The notes below the pieces were generated by a model. It did no database searches. It was not told where the DNA came from and saw only the letters and a list, made by a program, of their open reading frames with translations. Below are positions 7,735 through 16,419 of a stretch of 64,000 nucleotides of DNA, in pieces (position 1 is the stretch's first letter; every line of letters starts with the position of its first letter). The stretch covers positions 156,186-220,185 of the forward strand of contig DIUC01000039.1 in the NCBI GenBank assembly GCA_002435785.1. The letters run 5' to 3'. This stretch comes from Saprospiraceae bacterium UBA6168. GTDB lineage: Bacteria; Bacteroidota; Bacteroidia; Chitinophagales; Saprospiraceae. The translations under genes and the position numbers were made by a program.

Positions 7735-9891
7735 TTGGACACCATCACCGGCCATATCGAACGCATCACCTTCCAGAACGCCGACAACGGCTGGACGGTG
7801 GCCCGCTTGCAGGAGCCGGGCAAGCTTGACCTGACCACCGTGGTCGGCACGATGACCTCGGTGCAGGTGGGCGAGAGCCTTCGCTGCCAGGGGCATTGGA
7901 AAAACGACACGAACTTCGGCTTCCAGTTCGTGGTGCAGACCTACGAGGTCACGCAGCCCGCCACCATCCGGGGCATCCAGAAGTACCTCGCCAGCGGCAT
8001 GATAAAGGGAATCGGCGACCATTTTGCGGAGCAAATCGTGCTGCGCTATGGCGAGCGGACGCTGGACGTGATTGACCAGACACCCGATTTGCTCATGGAG
8101 ATTGACGGCATCGGGCCGAAGCGCTTCGCAAAAATTACGGCAGGATGGGCGGAGCAAAAGGCCATCCGGGAGGTGATGGCTTTCTTGATGCAGCACGAAA
8201 TCAGCCCGACCTACGCCCAAAAAGTGTTCAAGACCTACGGCGAGGAGAGCATCGCCGTGCTGCAAGAAAACCCGTATCGCCTCGCCCGAGACATCCACGG
8301 CATCGGCTTCAAGACTGCCGACAAGACGGCCCTCAAGCTCGGCATCCCGCACGAGAGCGAACTGCGGATTGACGCTGGGGTAGAGTACGTGCTGAACACA
8401 CTGAGCAACGATGGCCATACCTGTTACCCAGTGGACAAGTTCCTCGAACAGGCGCAGCAACTGCTGGAGGTGGAGGCCAACCAAGTGGCAGCCCGCCTCG
8501 CCGCCATCGAGCAGGAGGAGCGCATCGTGACGGCCCCGCTGACGATTGACGGGACGCTGACGGCCTGCGTTTGGCTCAAGGTCTTCCACGTCTGCGAGCA
8601 GGGAATCGGCAACGAAATGAGGCGCTTGCAAGGGGGGAGTTCCTCATTGCGGAGCGTAAAAACAGGCGAAGCCGTGGCCTGGGCGGAGCAAAAACTTAAC
8701 ATCCAATTGGCTGAAAACCAGCGCATTGCGGTAGCGAAAAGCCTCACGGAGAAAGTGCATATCATCACAGGCGGCCCCGGTACGGGCAAGAGCACCATCA
8801 CGAAGGTCATCCTGTTGGTGAGCCACCAACTGACGCAGAAAATCATGCTGGCTGCGCCAACGGGCCGGGCCGCCAAGCGCATGTCGGAAATAACGGGCCT
8901 GAAGGCCAGCACCATCCACAGCCTACTCGAATTCGATTTCAGCGTCAACGGCTTCAAGCGAAACCGGGAGAACCCGCTGGACTGCGACCTGCTCATCGTG
9001 GACGAGGCGAGCATGATTGACACGGTGCTGATGTTTAACCTGCTGAAGGCCGTGCCGACCACGGCCAGACTGGTGCTGGTCGGCGATGTGGACCAGTTGC
9101 CAAGCGTGGGGGCGGGCAGCGTGTTGCAGGATTTGATTTTGAGCGAAAAACTGCCGACGACCCGCCTGACTGAGATTTTCCGGCAGGCGCAGTCCTCGAA
9201 AATCATCGTGAACGCTCACCGCATCAATGCGGGGATGTTCCCCGACCTGAGCAATGCCAAGGGTGGCGACTTTTTTTTCATGGAGGAAGAAGACCCCGAC
9301 AAGCTGACCGACCTCATCGTGAACCTCGTGGACAGCCGCCTGCCCAAGGCTTATGGCTTCGATTCCTTCGACGACATACAGGTGCTGGCCCCCATGAACC
9401 GGGGCACCATCGGCAACCGCAACCTGAACACTATTTTGCAGAAAAAACTGAACCCCAGCTACGACCCGCTGTTGACGATGGGCCGCAGTTTCCACGACGA
9501 CGACAAGGTGATGCAAATCAAGAACAACTACGACAAGGATGTCTATAACGGCGACGTGGGCCGCATAAAGAAGATTGACAAAACGGAGCAGGAAGTGGTG
9601 GTCGTTTTCGATGGACGTGAGGTCTTCTACGACTTCACCGAATTGGACGAACTGACGCTGGCCTACGCCGTGAGCATCCACAAATACCAAGGCAGCGAAT
9701 GCCCCTGCGTGGTGATGCCGCTGGTGATGGGGCATTATATGATGCTCTACCGCAACCTGATTTATACGGGCATCACGAGGGGGAAAAAGCTGGTGGTGCT
9801 GGTCGGCTCGAAGAAGGCGATAGCCATGGCGGTGGGAAACGACAAGGCGGTGAAGCGGTTTACGGGGTTGGGGGAGGTGATGCGGAAATAG
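7735..9891 (+). CDS. recD2: RecD2-type ATP-dependent DNA helicase (SF1B)
   Basis: A 718-residue 5'-3' helicase. The N-terminal OB-like region (TITGHIERITFQNADNGWTV) and helix-hairpin-helix segments (residues ~80-210) are the RecD2 signature. The motor has Walker A GGPGTGKST at about residue 346, Walker B LLIVDEASMID, GDVDQLPSVGAGS, and motif VI-like YAVSIHKYQGSE near residue 645. RecD2 acts in replication-linked repair outside RecBCD. A TTG start is needed: the frame has no ATG after the upstream stop, and the protein aligns with family N-termini from this codon. A diverged second copy of its last 31 codons lies at 10243-10338. Confidence 0.92.
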   Translation: MDTITGHIERITFQNADNGWTVARLQEPGKLDLTTVVGTMTSVQVGESLRCQGHWKNDTNFGFQFVVQTYEVTQPATIRGIQKYLASGMIKGIGDHFAEQIVLRYGERTLDVIDQTPDLLMEIDGIGPKRFAKITAGWAEQKAIREVMAFLMQHEISPTYAQKVFKTYGEESIAVLQENPYRLARDIHGIGFKTADKTALKLGIPHESELRIDAGVEYVLNTLSNDGHTCYPVDKFLEQAQQLLEVEANQVAARLAAIEQEERIVTAPLTIDGTLTACVWLKVFHVCEQGIGNEMRRLQGGSSSLRSVKTGEAVAWAEQKLNIQLAENQRIAVAKSLTEKVHIITGGPGTGKSTITKVILLVSHQLTQKIMLAAPTGRAAKRMSEITGLKASTIHSLLEFDFSVNGFKRNRENPLDCDLLIVDEASMIDTVLMFNLLKAVPTTARLVLVGDVDQLPSVGAGSVLQDLILSEKLPTTRLTEIFRQAQSSKIIVNAHRINAGMFPDLSNAKGGDFFFMEEEDPDKLTDLIVNLVDSRLPKAYGFDSFDDIQVLAPMNRGTIGNRNLNTILQKKLNPSYDPLLTMGRSFHDDDKVMQIKNNYDKDVYNGDVGRIKKIDKTEQEVVVVFDGREVFYDFTELDELTLAYAVSIHKYQGSECPCVVMPLVMGHYMMLYRNLIYTGITRGKKLVVLVGSKKAIAMAVGNDKAVKRFTGLGEVMRK

Positions 9892-9915
9892 TTTCCCCTC
9901 CAAGCCAAGTGGCTC

Positions 9916-10138
9916 GTGCGAACAAAATTGTTGCTCGTGCGAACAAAATTGTTGCCTGTGCGAACAAAATTGTCGGTCGTGCGAACAAAATTGTCGGTCG
10001 TGCGAACAAAATTGTCGGTCGTGCGAACAAAATTGTTGGTCGTGCGAACGAAATTGTTGCCTGTGCGAACGAAATTGTTGCCTGTGCGAGCAAAATTGTC
10101 GGTCGTGCGAGCAAAATTGTTGGTCGTGCGAGCAAAAT
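9916..10138 (+). repeat. 21-bp tandem repeat array 1 (about 10.6 copies)
   Basis: Ten full units and one partial unit of a 21-bp sequence, consensus GTGCGAACAAAATTGTCGGT plus C. Variation is confined to a few positions (AAC/AGC, CAAAATT/GAAATT, TCGGTC/TTGCCT/TTGGTC). The array begins 24 bp after the recD2 stop codon. Because 21 is divisible by three, several frames stay open through it on both strands, but none has a start context or coding composition that supports a gene. It belongs with three other 21-bp arrays in the window. Confidence 0.95.
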
Positions 10139-10242
10139 CCTGAGGTGAGCATCGCTTTTAAGACAGTGAAGTTGGGAGGGGGGTGATGGGAAGCCCTGTA
10201 TCAATGGCTGCCAATTGATAACAGAAAGGCCACTAACTTATC

Positions 10243-10338
10243 CTCGTCGGCTCGAAGAAGGCGGTGGCGATGGCGGTGGGGAATGATAAAGCGGTGAAGC
10301 GGTTTACGGGGTTGGGGGAGGTGATGAAGGGAAAGTAG
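10243..10338 (+). pseudogene. Orphan duplicate of the recD2 3' end
   Basis: These 96 bases encode LVGSKKAVAMAVGND and continue to a stop, and match the last 30 codons of recD2 (9802-9891). Differences are mostly synonymous (for example GGAAACGACAAG in recD2 against GGGAATGATAAA here), plus a KGK instead of RK ending. The fragment has no start and no upstream domain. Together with the true 3' end it flanks the first 21-bp array. Confidence 0.85.
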
Positions 10339-10346
10339 TTTTTTGG

Positions 10347-10354
10347 TAACTTTG
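10347..10354 (+). promoter_or_regulatory. -7 box (TAACTTTG) for the PtuA-like/PtuB-like pair
   Basis: It matches TAnnTTTG, 23 bp before the ATG at 10377 and just after the orphan recD2 tail. Confidence 0.5.
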
Positions 10355-10376
10355 ACCCTCAAGTAATTGCAACAAC

Positions 10377-11756
10377 ATGAAAATCAGCAAGATAAAAATC
10401 AGCAAGTTCCACCAGTTCGAGGATTTTGAACTGGACTTGACGTACCCGAAGGGGCATGAGAAGGAAGGGAAGCCGTTGGACAAGGTTTGCTTTATTGGGC
10501 AGAGTGGGACGGGGAAGACGACGTTGTTGGAGATGATAAAACATGCTTGTACTCCATATCTTACACCATCTATTCGCTTTGAGTCAGACTTGTTTTCAAC
10601 ATCTGATGGAGAAGATTTCGGCTTTTTTCGTTTTTATAGAGAAAAAGATAAATACAGTGAAGAGAGCTACATGGATGTTTCTGTCGCATATAATGATGAT
10701 AGCAAAAAATTAGATGACCCATTTGAAGCAGAAGAGCCAATTGCGAGGGCACTCCTATATTTCGCCACCGGACTTTCAAATGCTGATTTGACACAATCAA
10801 TGATAAATTCTTTTGAAAAGAAAATTTTAATCGAACCAAATAAGACTTATAGACCTCGAAAAGCTCCAATTAAAGAGCTTAATTTTCATCAAGTCACTAA
10901 AGATAGCATTAAAAGCATATGGGAAGCATTTTATCAGCTTATTCAAAATCATCAACAAGACGAAGCGAATTTTAAACTTAATTTAATCAACCGCTTCGAG
11001 AAAGAAAAAATAGACATATCTAAAGAGTTGTCAAATTGGAGAAGCCAACATCCAAATCCAATAGAGATTGTTGCAAAAGAATGTCTAAATCCAATACTTA
11101 AACAGTTTCAATTGGCTGTAAAAACCGAAGTTGATGACGTAAGGCAACTGCATTCATTGCAAATCAGTAGTTTATTTGAAAAAACAACTATCCCGTACGA
11201 ATTTCTCAGCACCGGCACCAAACAAATCATCTTCACCGCCTTCCCCATTTACCAGCTATTGGAAGACGACAGCATCGTACTAATGGACGAGCCAGAAACC
11301 TCGCTTTATCCAGATATACAGCGGGAAATCATACCCTACTATACCTCCTTTGACAAGAACAAAACCTCGCAGTTTTTCTTTGCCACGCACTCGCCCATCA
11401 TCGCTTCGGCGTTTGAGCCTTGGGAGATTGTGGAATTGAAGTTTGATGAGAAGGGGAAGGTGTATCGGGATAAGTACTATGAGGGGGAGAATCATGTGAA
11501 CAATTACCGACTCGATGCGCAGATATTGCGCTATGACCAGATTTTGACCCGGATATTTGATTTATCGGGCGACAGTGACGCAAAGCGGGCGGAGAAATTG
11601 CAGGAGCTTGCCATTTTGAAAAATAAAGTGGAACGATTGAAAAAAGAGGAAATGGATAAACCTTCTGCTGAAACACAAAAAATCATCAACGAGTACCTGC
11701 AATTATCGGACGATATTTCTGGTACTTGGGCGCTTTCCCGTCATGAGAAAAATTGA
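10377..11756 (+). CDS. AAA/ABC-type ATPase of a Septu-like defence pair (PtuA-like)
   Basis: A 459-residue SMC/OLD-like ATPase. Walker A is GQSGTGKT at residues 41-48, a signature-like STGTKQ precedes the Walker B LMDEPETSLYP at about 302-312, and the H-loop FFATHSP lies near 336. The C-terminus is a charged coiled-coil. Such ATPases paired with a small HNH protein form the Septu anti-phage system, where the ATPase is thought to hold and license the nuclease; that role is inferred here from the gene pair. The downstream gene overlaps by 14 bp. The middle (about 10550-11200) is clearly AT-richer than its own ends and than neighbouring genes, pointing to horizontal origin. Confidence 0.8.
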   Translation: MKISKIKISKFHQFEDFELDLTYPKGHEKEGKPLDKVCFIGQSGTGKTTLLEMIKHACTPYLTPSIRFESDLFSTSDGEDFGFFRFYREKDKYSEESYMDVSVAYNDDSKKLDDPFEAEEPIARALLYFATGLSNADLTQSMINSFEKKILIEPNKTYRPRKAPIKELNFHQVTKDSIKSIWEAFYQLIQNHQQDEANFKLNLINRFEKEKIDISKELSNWRSQHPNPIEIVAKECLNPILKQFQLAVKTEVDDVRQLHSLQISSLFEKTTIPYEFLSTGTKQIIFTAFPIYQLLEDDSIVLMDEPETSLYPDIQREIIPYYTSFDKNKTSQFFFATHSPIIASAFEPWEIVELKFDEKGKVYRDKYYEGENHVNNYRLDAQILRYDQILTRIFDLSGDSDAKRAEKLQELAILKNKVERLKKEEMDKPSAETQKIINEYLQLSDDISGTWALSRHEKN

Positions 11757-12462
11757 CAAAACCTGCTCACTTTCAACGGTTTATAAGGCTTGGGAAGAGG
11801 ACTTGGAGGCACGGGGCCAAGCCCACACTACCTATAATTCTTCCAGTGGAGAATATTACCGGGATATTATAATGCAACTGTATTTGTGCCAAGATGGATT
11901 GTGCGCTTATACGGAGCAGTCGCTTTGCCAATCAGCAATTTATGCCACAACAAATTGGAAGAATGGTCGCTATATCGCTGAAATACCTACACAAAAGCCT
12001 TTGGGCAGCCTCGACCATTTCGACCCAACTTTGAAGGCTAACCAAGCGTGGTTATGGTCTAACTTTTTCATGATAAATTTTGAAGTCAATTCTTCTAAAA
12101 TCAAAGGAAGCAAGCCTGTTGACCCAATTCTAAAGCCAGATAGGGATGGTTACGACCCTTTTGAATTGCTTGAATACGACATGCAGCTCCATACTTTTCG
12201 TCCAAATGAGAAGTTGGAATCAGCGGAATTCGAGAAAGTGGAAAACATGATTAATGTGCTCGGAATTAATCATATTGACGAGGATAGAAAAGATTTGCTT
12301 AGCAAAACGCTGCGGTTGATATACACTTGCCATTGGACTTGGGACGAAGCCGAAACCAAAACCCGGCAGTTCCCCACTGCTTTGAAAATGTGCAGAATTC
12401 AGTTGGAAAACGACCAAAGCAAATTCAGAATGGTGCTTTTTGGTGGAGATTCGATTGAGTAG
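11743..12462 (+). CDS. HNH-like nuclease of the Septu-like pair (PtuB-like)
   Basis: A 239-residue protein with the layout of TIGR02646/PtuB HNH proteins: LCAYTE at residues 53-58, SLDHFDP with His92, then WLWSN (Asn107) followed by a long helical C-terminus. In relatives the first motif is usually CAYCE; here Thr replaces the second Cys, so one zinc-knuckle ligand may be missing or supplied by Cys49. The gene starts inside the end of the ATPase gene, so the products are probably made together. In Septu the HNH protein cleaves invading nucleic acid. No other defence genes lie next to it. Confidence 0.72.
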   Translation: MRKIDKTCSLSTVYKAWEEDLEARGQAHTTYNSSSGEYYRDIIMQLYLCQDGLCAYTEQSLCQSAIYATTNWKNGRYIAEIPTQKPLGSLDHFDPTLKANQAWLWSNFFMINFEVNSSKIKGSKPVDPILKPDRDGYDPFELLEYDMQLHTFRPNEKLESAEFEKVENMINVLGINHIDEDRKDLLSKTLRLIYTCHWTWDEAETKTRQFPTALKMCRIQLENDQSKFRMVLFGGDSIE

Positions 12463-12483
12463 CCTTAAAATGGGAATGTCTCG

Positions 12484-12564
12484 TTCTCACGCCACCAGGT
12501 ATTTCCGCCAACCTTTCCCTTGTTTTCGCATCAGTACCCGCTCCGGTCGTCCGTAAAGGTTCAC
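12484..12564 (-). CDS. Possible 25-codon basic peptide overlapping the GH3 stop
   Basis: On the minus strand a GTG overlaps the GH3 stop (GTGA-type overlap near 12563) and opens a short frame reading NLYGRPERVLMRKQGKGW and ending KYLVA. It is rich in Arg and Lys and could be a translationally coupled peptide or the tail fragment of a lost gene. I do not recognise it and the length is near chance level. Confidence 0.2.
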
Positions 12565-14060
12565 GACTTCCCCCCCATCACCCCCTCCACCAATTTCCTA
12601 TCGTTCGCCAGCCTCGGCACCTTGTTCTGGCCGCCGAGCTTGCCCTGTGACTTCATGTAGGAGCGAAAGGCGTCACGGGGCAGCGGCACGATTTTCAGCG
12701 GGCGGAGGATATTTCCTTTGATGAGGTCGGCGTAGTAGATGTTCTGTTTAACCATCTCATCGTCAAGCAGTTGCGCAAAGCGGACCAAGTCGTCTGGCTG
12801 GCGGTCGAACTCCACGAACCACTCATGGTAGGGCAACCCTCCTTCTGGTGGTGCCACTTGCGGGGCCACCGTGAACTCGACGACGCTCACCCCCACGGCT
12901 TGTGAAACCGCAAGCATGGCGGCCTCCACTTCTTTGCCAATCACGTGTTCGCCGAAGGCGGAAATGAAATGCTTCACCCGTCCGGTGACGATAATCCGGT
13001 AGGGGTTCAGGGACACGAACTCCACGGTGTCGCCGATGTTGTAGCCCCAAAGCCCGGCGTTGTTGTTGATGATGAGGGCGTAGTTTACCCCAAGCTCCAC
13101 ATTGCGGAGCGAAAGGCGGGTGGGTTGCTCGTTGAAAACCTCGTCCAATGGAACGAACTCAAAGAAGATGCCAGAGGCGGCGTTGAGCAGTAGCCCCGGC
13201 TCGGTTTGGCTGTCCTGAAAGGCGATGAAGCCCTCGCTGGCCGGGTAGGTTTCCACGCTGTCCAAGCGCTGGCCAACCAGCGCTTCCAAGCCTGCCCGGT
13301 ACGGCTCGAAGTTTACGCCGCCATAAACGAAGACCTTGAAATTGGGGAAAACGTCTTTCACGAATTGCTTGCCGCTGCGCTCCAGCAGCCGCTCATAGTA
13401 CATCTGCACCCACGGCGGTATGCCGCTGATGAGGCGCAGGTCCTGCCCCAGCGTTTCCGTCACGATGGCCTCCAGTTTTTGCTCCCAATCTTCGATGCAG
13501 TTGGTGGGGAAGCTGGGCAGTTGGCTGGTGCGCAGCCAAGCTGGCACTTCGTGGTTGACGATGCCGGAAAGCCGCCCGGCGGGTATGCTTCCCGCCAAGT
13601 CCAGTTCCGGGCTGCCAGAGAGGAATATCATTTTGCCATCGAAAAAATCGAAATTGCCGGTGCGGGCGGCGTAGTTGAAGAGGGCATTGCGGGCCGTGCC
13701 GAAGTGGTTTGGCATGGAATCCCGAGTGAGGGGGATGTACTTGACGCCGGAGGTAGTGCCGCTGGTCTTGGCGAAGTATTTCGGGAGGCCGGGCCAAAGC
13801 ACGTCCCGCTCGCCAGTCTTTATGCGCTCCACCCATGGACGCAGGGCTTCGTAGTCCCGCAGCGGCACTTGCGCCCGAAAGGCTTCGTGGCTGTTGATTT
13901 TGTCAAAACCATGCTCCTTGCCGAAGGCCGTGCGGCGTCCATTTTTTATCAAATCCTGAAAAACCAAGTCCTGTGCCTCGGGCGCTGCCCGGCTCCAACG
14001 CTCAATGTTTCGGGCGATGAGATGGGCAATGGGCTTGAGCAGGCGGGATTTGATTTTCAT
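12561..14060 (-). CDS. GH3 auxin-responsive promoter family protein (acyl-adenylate-forming enzyme)
   Basis: A 499-residue soluble protein of the bacterial GH3 family, relatives of plant enzymes that adenylate carboxylic acids and join them to amino acids. The ATP-binding motif is AKTSGTTSGVKYIPLT, with YPASEGFIAFQ and the hinge region YRIIVTGRVKHFISAFGEH further on; the latter is the ANL-superfamily motif that swings the C-terminal domain. Length is normal for bacterial GH3. Bacterial members often lie near lipid or siderophore genes, but here the neighbour is a glucan phosphorylase gene 43 bp upstream on the same strand. The acyl substrate and acceptor are unknown. Confidence 0.85.
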   Translation of the reverse strand: MKIKSRLLKPIAHLIARNIERWSRAAPEAQDLVFQDLIKNGRRTAFGKEHGFDKINSHEAFRAQVPLRDYEALRPWVERIKTGERDVLWPGLPKYFAKTSGTTSGVKYIPLTRDSMPNHFGTARNALFNYAARTGNFDFFDGKMIFLSGSPELDLAGSIPAGRLSGIVNHEVPAWLRTSQLPSFPTNCIEDWEQKLEAIVTETLGQDLRLISGIPPWVQMYYERLLERSGKQFVKDVFPNFKVFVYGGVNFEPYRAGLEALVGQRLDSVETYPASEGFIAFQDSQTEPGLLLNAASGIFFEFVPLDEVFNEQPTRLSLRNVELGVNYALIINNNAGLWGYNIGDTVEFVSLNPYRIIVTGRVKHFISAFGEHVIGKEVEAAMLAVSQAVGVSVVEFTVAPQVAPPEGGLPYHEWFVEFDRQPDDLVRFAQLLDDEMVKQNIYYADLIKGNILRPLKIVPLPRDAFRSYMKSQGKLGGQNKVPRLANDRKLVEGVMGGKS

Positions 14061-14103
14061 AACAAGCGAGTGAGCGGGTGAGAAATGTGAGCGAGTGAGC
14101 TAA

Positions 14104-15783
14104 CTAAACCAACTCCATCTTCTTCGCCCCCACTTTGTACATCTTCTTGTAATACTCGTCGGCCATGCGGTCGGAGTCGAAGAAGGTGACGACTTCCTTC
14201 ATGCTGTGTTTCACGACGGCAAGCCATTTTTTGCGATTGTTGTAGTACATGGGCAAAATCTCGTCTTCCAGCACGGACATCAAGTTCTTGCGGTCAAATT
14301 CATCCTGTATGCCTTCCGGCCAAGTGGCATTGGCTTGTTCGGTCACGAAGCAGTTGTGGCCGTGGCTGGCGAACTCCGGTATCCAGCCGTCCCAGGTGGA
14401 GAGGTTCACGCAGGCGTTCATGGCGGCGGTCATGCCGCTGGTACCCGATGCCTCACGGGGAATGCGGGGGTTGTTCAGCCAGATGTCGCTGCCCTGCTTC
14501 ATGATTTTAGAAAGGGCAAGCTCGTAGCCCGTGATGACGGCCAGGTTTGGGTATTTATTGGAGATATGCACCAGCTTGTTGAAGGTGCCGATGGCGTCGT
14601 AATCCATCGGGTAGGGCTTGCCCGCCCAGATGATTTGGATGGGCAGTTTCGTGTCGTTGAGCAGTTTTTCAAAATGGTCCAAATCACGGGTGATGAGGTC
14701 CGCCCGTTTGTACCCAGCATAGCGCCTCGCCCACACGAGGGTCAGCACGTCCGGCTGGAATATCTTCCCAGTCTGGTCGGCCACTACGTCGAAAAGGCGG
14801 CATTTGAGCTCCGTTTTACGGGCTTCGAGTGCGTCGTCATCGTCGTTTTCTAGCGCTGCATCCAATTCGGGGTCGTGCCAGTAGAGGTGGTTCTGCGCAT
14901 TGGTGACGTGGGTGATGGGGCAAATGCCGTCAAAGCCGCCCCACATTTCACGGGCCACTTCGCCGTGGATTTTCGAGACGCCGTTGGACATGCGGGCCAT
15001 CCGAAGGGCTGCCAGTGAGTGGCTGAACACGTCGTCGGCAATGCCCGTGATGCGGCGCACCTCGGAGAGCGTCACCTTTCCGAAGAAGCTCATGCGCTCC
15101 AGCAGGTGGATGTCGTGCTTCTCGTTGCCAGCGTCCACGGGGGTATGGGTGGTGAACACCAGGTGCTTGCGCACTTCGTCCTTTACCCCAAATTTGTCAT
15201 ACAGGTGAAAGGCGGCGGGCAGTGCGTGGGCCTCGTTGAGGTGGTAAACATCAGCGTCGTAGTCGAGGATGTCGAGCAATTTGGCGCCGCCCATGCCCAG
15301 TAGGATGGACTGTGCCACCTTGGCCTCCGTGTTGTTGGAGTAAAGCCGGTGGCAGATGGTCTGCGCTAAATAGTCGTTGTCGGGGTGGATGGTGGACAGC
15401 AGGAACAGCGGCGCCGAGCCGAAAACATGCGGTGGCAAGTACCATGCCTTGACCTTTATGGGGTGCTTGTTCACCTCAATGTCGAACTCGATGCCCGTGT
15501 CCACAAGGAAATTGTAATGGCGCTCCATGAATAGCACGTCCATTTCGCCGTTGCTGTTGCGCACCTGGTCATAGTAGCCGTACTTCCAGAGGATGCCGAC
15601 GCCAATCAGGTTTTGCTTAAGGTCGAATGCGCTGCGCATGTGCGATCCGGCGAGGTAGCCGAGGCCACCGGAGTATATTTTCAGCGCTTGGTCAATGGCG
15701 AACTCCATGCTGAAGTAGGCCACACGCTGCGAGTACTTTTTGTCGGTGGGATAAGGATGCTTAAAAGGCATGAACTGGCTCAT
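14104..15783 (-). CDS. Short alpha-glucan phosphorylase family protein (GT35) with altered cofactor site
   Basis: A 559-residue protein of the short alpha-glucan phosphorylase group. The N-terminal RVAYFSMEFAIDQALKIYSG and GGLGYLAGSH segments, VFTTHTPVDAGNEKHD and TLVWARRYAGYKR are diagnostic. GT35 enzymes cleave alpha-1,4-glucan with phosphate and need pyridoxal phosphate bound to a Lys in the (G)TSGMK or GTGNMK motif. Here the motif reads GTSGMTAAMN, so residue 452 is Thr instead of that Lys. Either the group uses another residue or the protein does not act as a classical phosphorylase. It is followed after 43 bp by the GH3 gene. Confidence 0.85.
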   Translation of the reverse strand: MSQFMPFKHPYPTDKKYSQRVAYFSMEFAIDQALKIYSGGLGYLAGSHMRSAFDLKQNLIGVGILWKYGYYDQVRNSNGEMDVLFMERHYNFLVDTGIEFDIEVNKHPIKVKAWYLPPHVFGSAPLFLLSTIHPDNDYLAQTICHRLYSNNTEAKVAQSILLGMGGAKLLDILDYDADVYHLNEAHALPAAFHLYDKFGVKDEVRKHLVFTTHTPVDAGNEKHDIHLLERMSFFGKVTLSEVRRITGIADDVFSHSLAALRMARMSNGVSKIHGEVAREMWGGFDGICPITHVTNAQNHLYWHDPELDAALENDDDDALEARKTELKCRLFDVVADQTGKIFQPDVLTLVWARRYAGYKRADLITRDLDHFEKLLNDTKLPIQIIWAGKPYPMDYDAIGTFNKLVHISNKYPNLAVITGYELALSKIMKQGSDIWLNNPRIPREASGTSGMTAAMNACVNLSTWDGWIPEFASHGHNCFVTEQANATWPEGIQDEFDRKNLMSVLEDEILPMYYNNRKKWLAVVKHSMKEVVTFFDSDRMADEYYKKMYKVGAKKMELV

Positions 15784-15964
15784 GAATCTGTAGTTTTCAA
15801 TGAATTTTTTTACCCGGCCTGTTCATCAGGCCAAGGCATTGCAAAAGGTGTAGTTTCGTGAATTACCAAGTGCTTAAAGCAAAAAAGCGGGGGCGAAGAT
15901 ATTGAAATTGTGAGAAACTGTGCCAGTTGTTGTGCGGCAACTGTTTTTGAAGGGGGCGAAACCG

Positions 15965-15972
15965 TAATTTTG
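15965..15972 (+). promoter_or_regulatory. -7 box (TAATTTTG) for the DUF486 gene
   Basis: It matches TAnnTTTG and lies 25 bp before the ATG at 15997. Confidence 0.5.
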
Positions 15973-15996
15973 CCCCACTTAGCAAAACTGATTCCA

Positions 15997-16365
15997 ATGA
16001 AAGCTTTTCAGACGATTTTGTTGCTCGTGCTCTCCAACACCTTCATGACCTTCGCTTGGTACGGCCACCTGAAGTTCAAGGAAATGAAGTTCACCGAGCA
16101 CCTCGGCCTGATGGCCATCATCCTCATCAGTTGGGGCATCGCCTTCTTCGAGTACTGCCTCATGGTGCCCGCTAACCGCATCGGCTACAAGCTGAACGGC
16201 GGCCCGTTCTCGCTCATGGAACTGAAGGTGATTCAGGAGGTCATCACGCTGGTAGTGTTCACTATTTTTTCCCTTGCGTTGTTCAAAACGGAGACTTTTA
16301 AGTGGAACCACTTGGCGGGGTTCGCTTGCTTGGTGGGGGCCGTGTTTTTTATTTTTAAGAAATAG
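15997..16365 (+). CDS. DUF486 family inner-membrane protein
   Basis: A 122-residue protein with four predicted membrane spans (about 5-23, 36-55, 75-95, 100-119). The MTFAWYGHLKF segment after span 1, FFEYCLMVPANRIGY in span 2 and FSLMELKVIQEVITL before span 3 are the conserved DUF486 blocks. The family is distantly related to small drug/metabolite transporters; its substrate is unknown. The frame is open from further upstream, but the ATG at 15997 follows a good -7 box and starts at the family N-terminus. It is monocistronic and followed by a 21-bp repeat array. Confidence 0.88.
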   Translation: MKAFQTILLLVLSNTFMTFAWYGHLKFKEMKFTEHLGLMAIILISWGIAFFEYCLMVPANRIGYKLNGGPFSLMELKVIQEVITLVVFTIFSLALFKTETFKWNHLAGFACLVGAVFFIFKK

Positions 16366-16419
16366 GGAAATGGTATTTGGTGGTTTGCTTGGCAGCCTAT
16401 ACCAGCCAAAGGTAGAGAG

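Noticed and set aside
9916..10138. CRISPR array
   Set aside because: Units are contiguous 21-bp repeats with no unique spacers, and no cas genes are near.
8923..10152. 409-codon antisense frame across the recD2 end and the first 21-bp array
   Set aside because: It is opposite a clear helicase gene and its N-terminal part is only the repeat read in reverse; the 21-bp period keeps the frame open.
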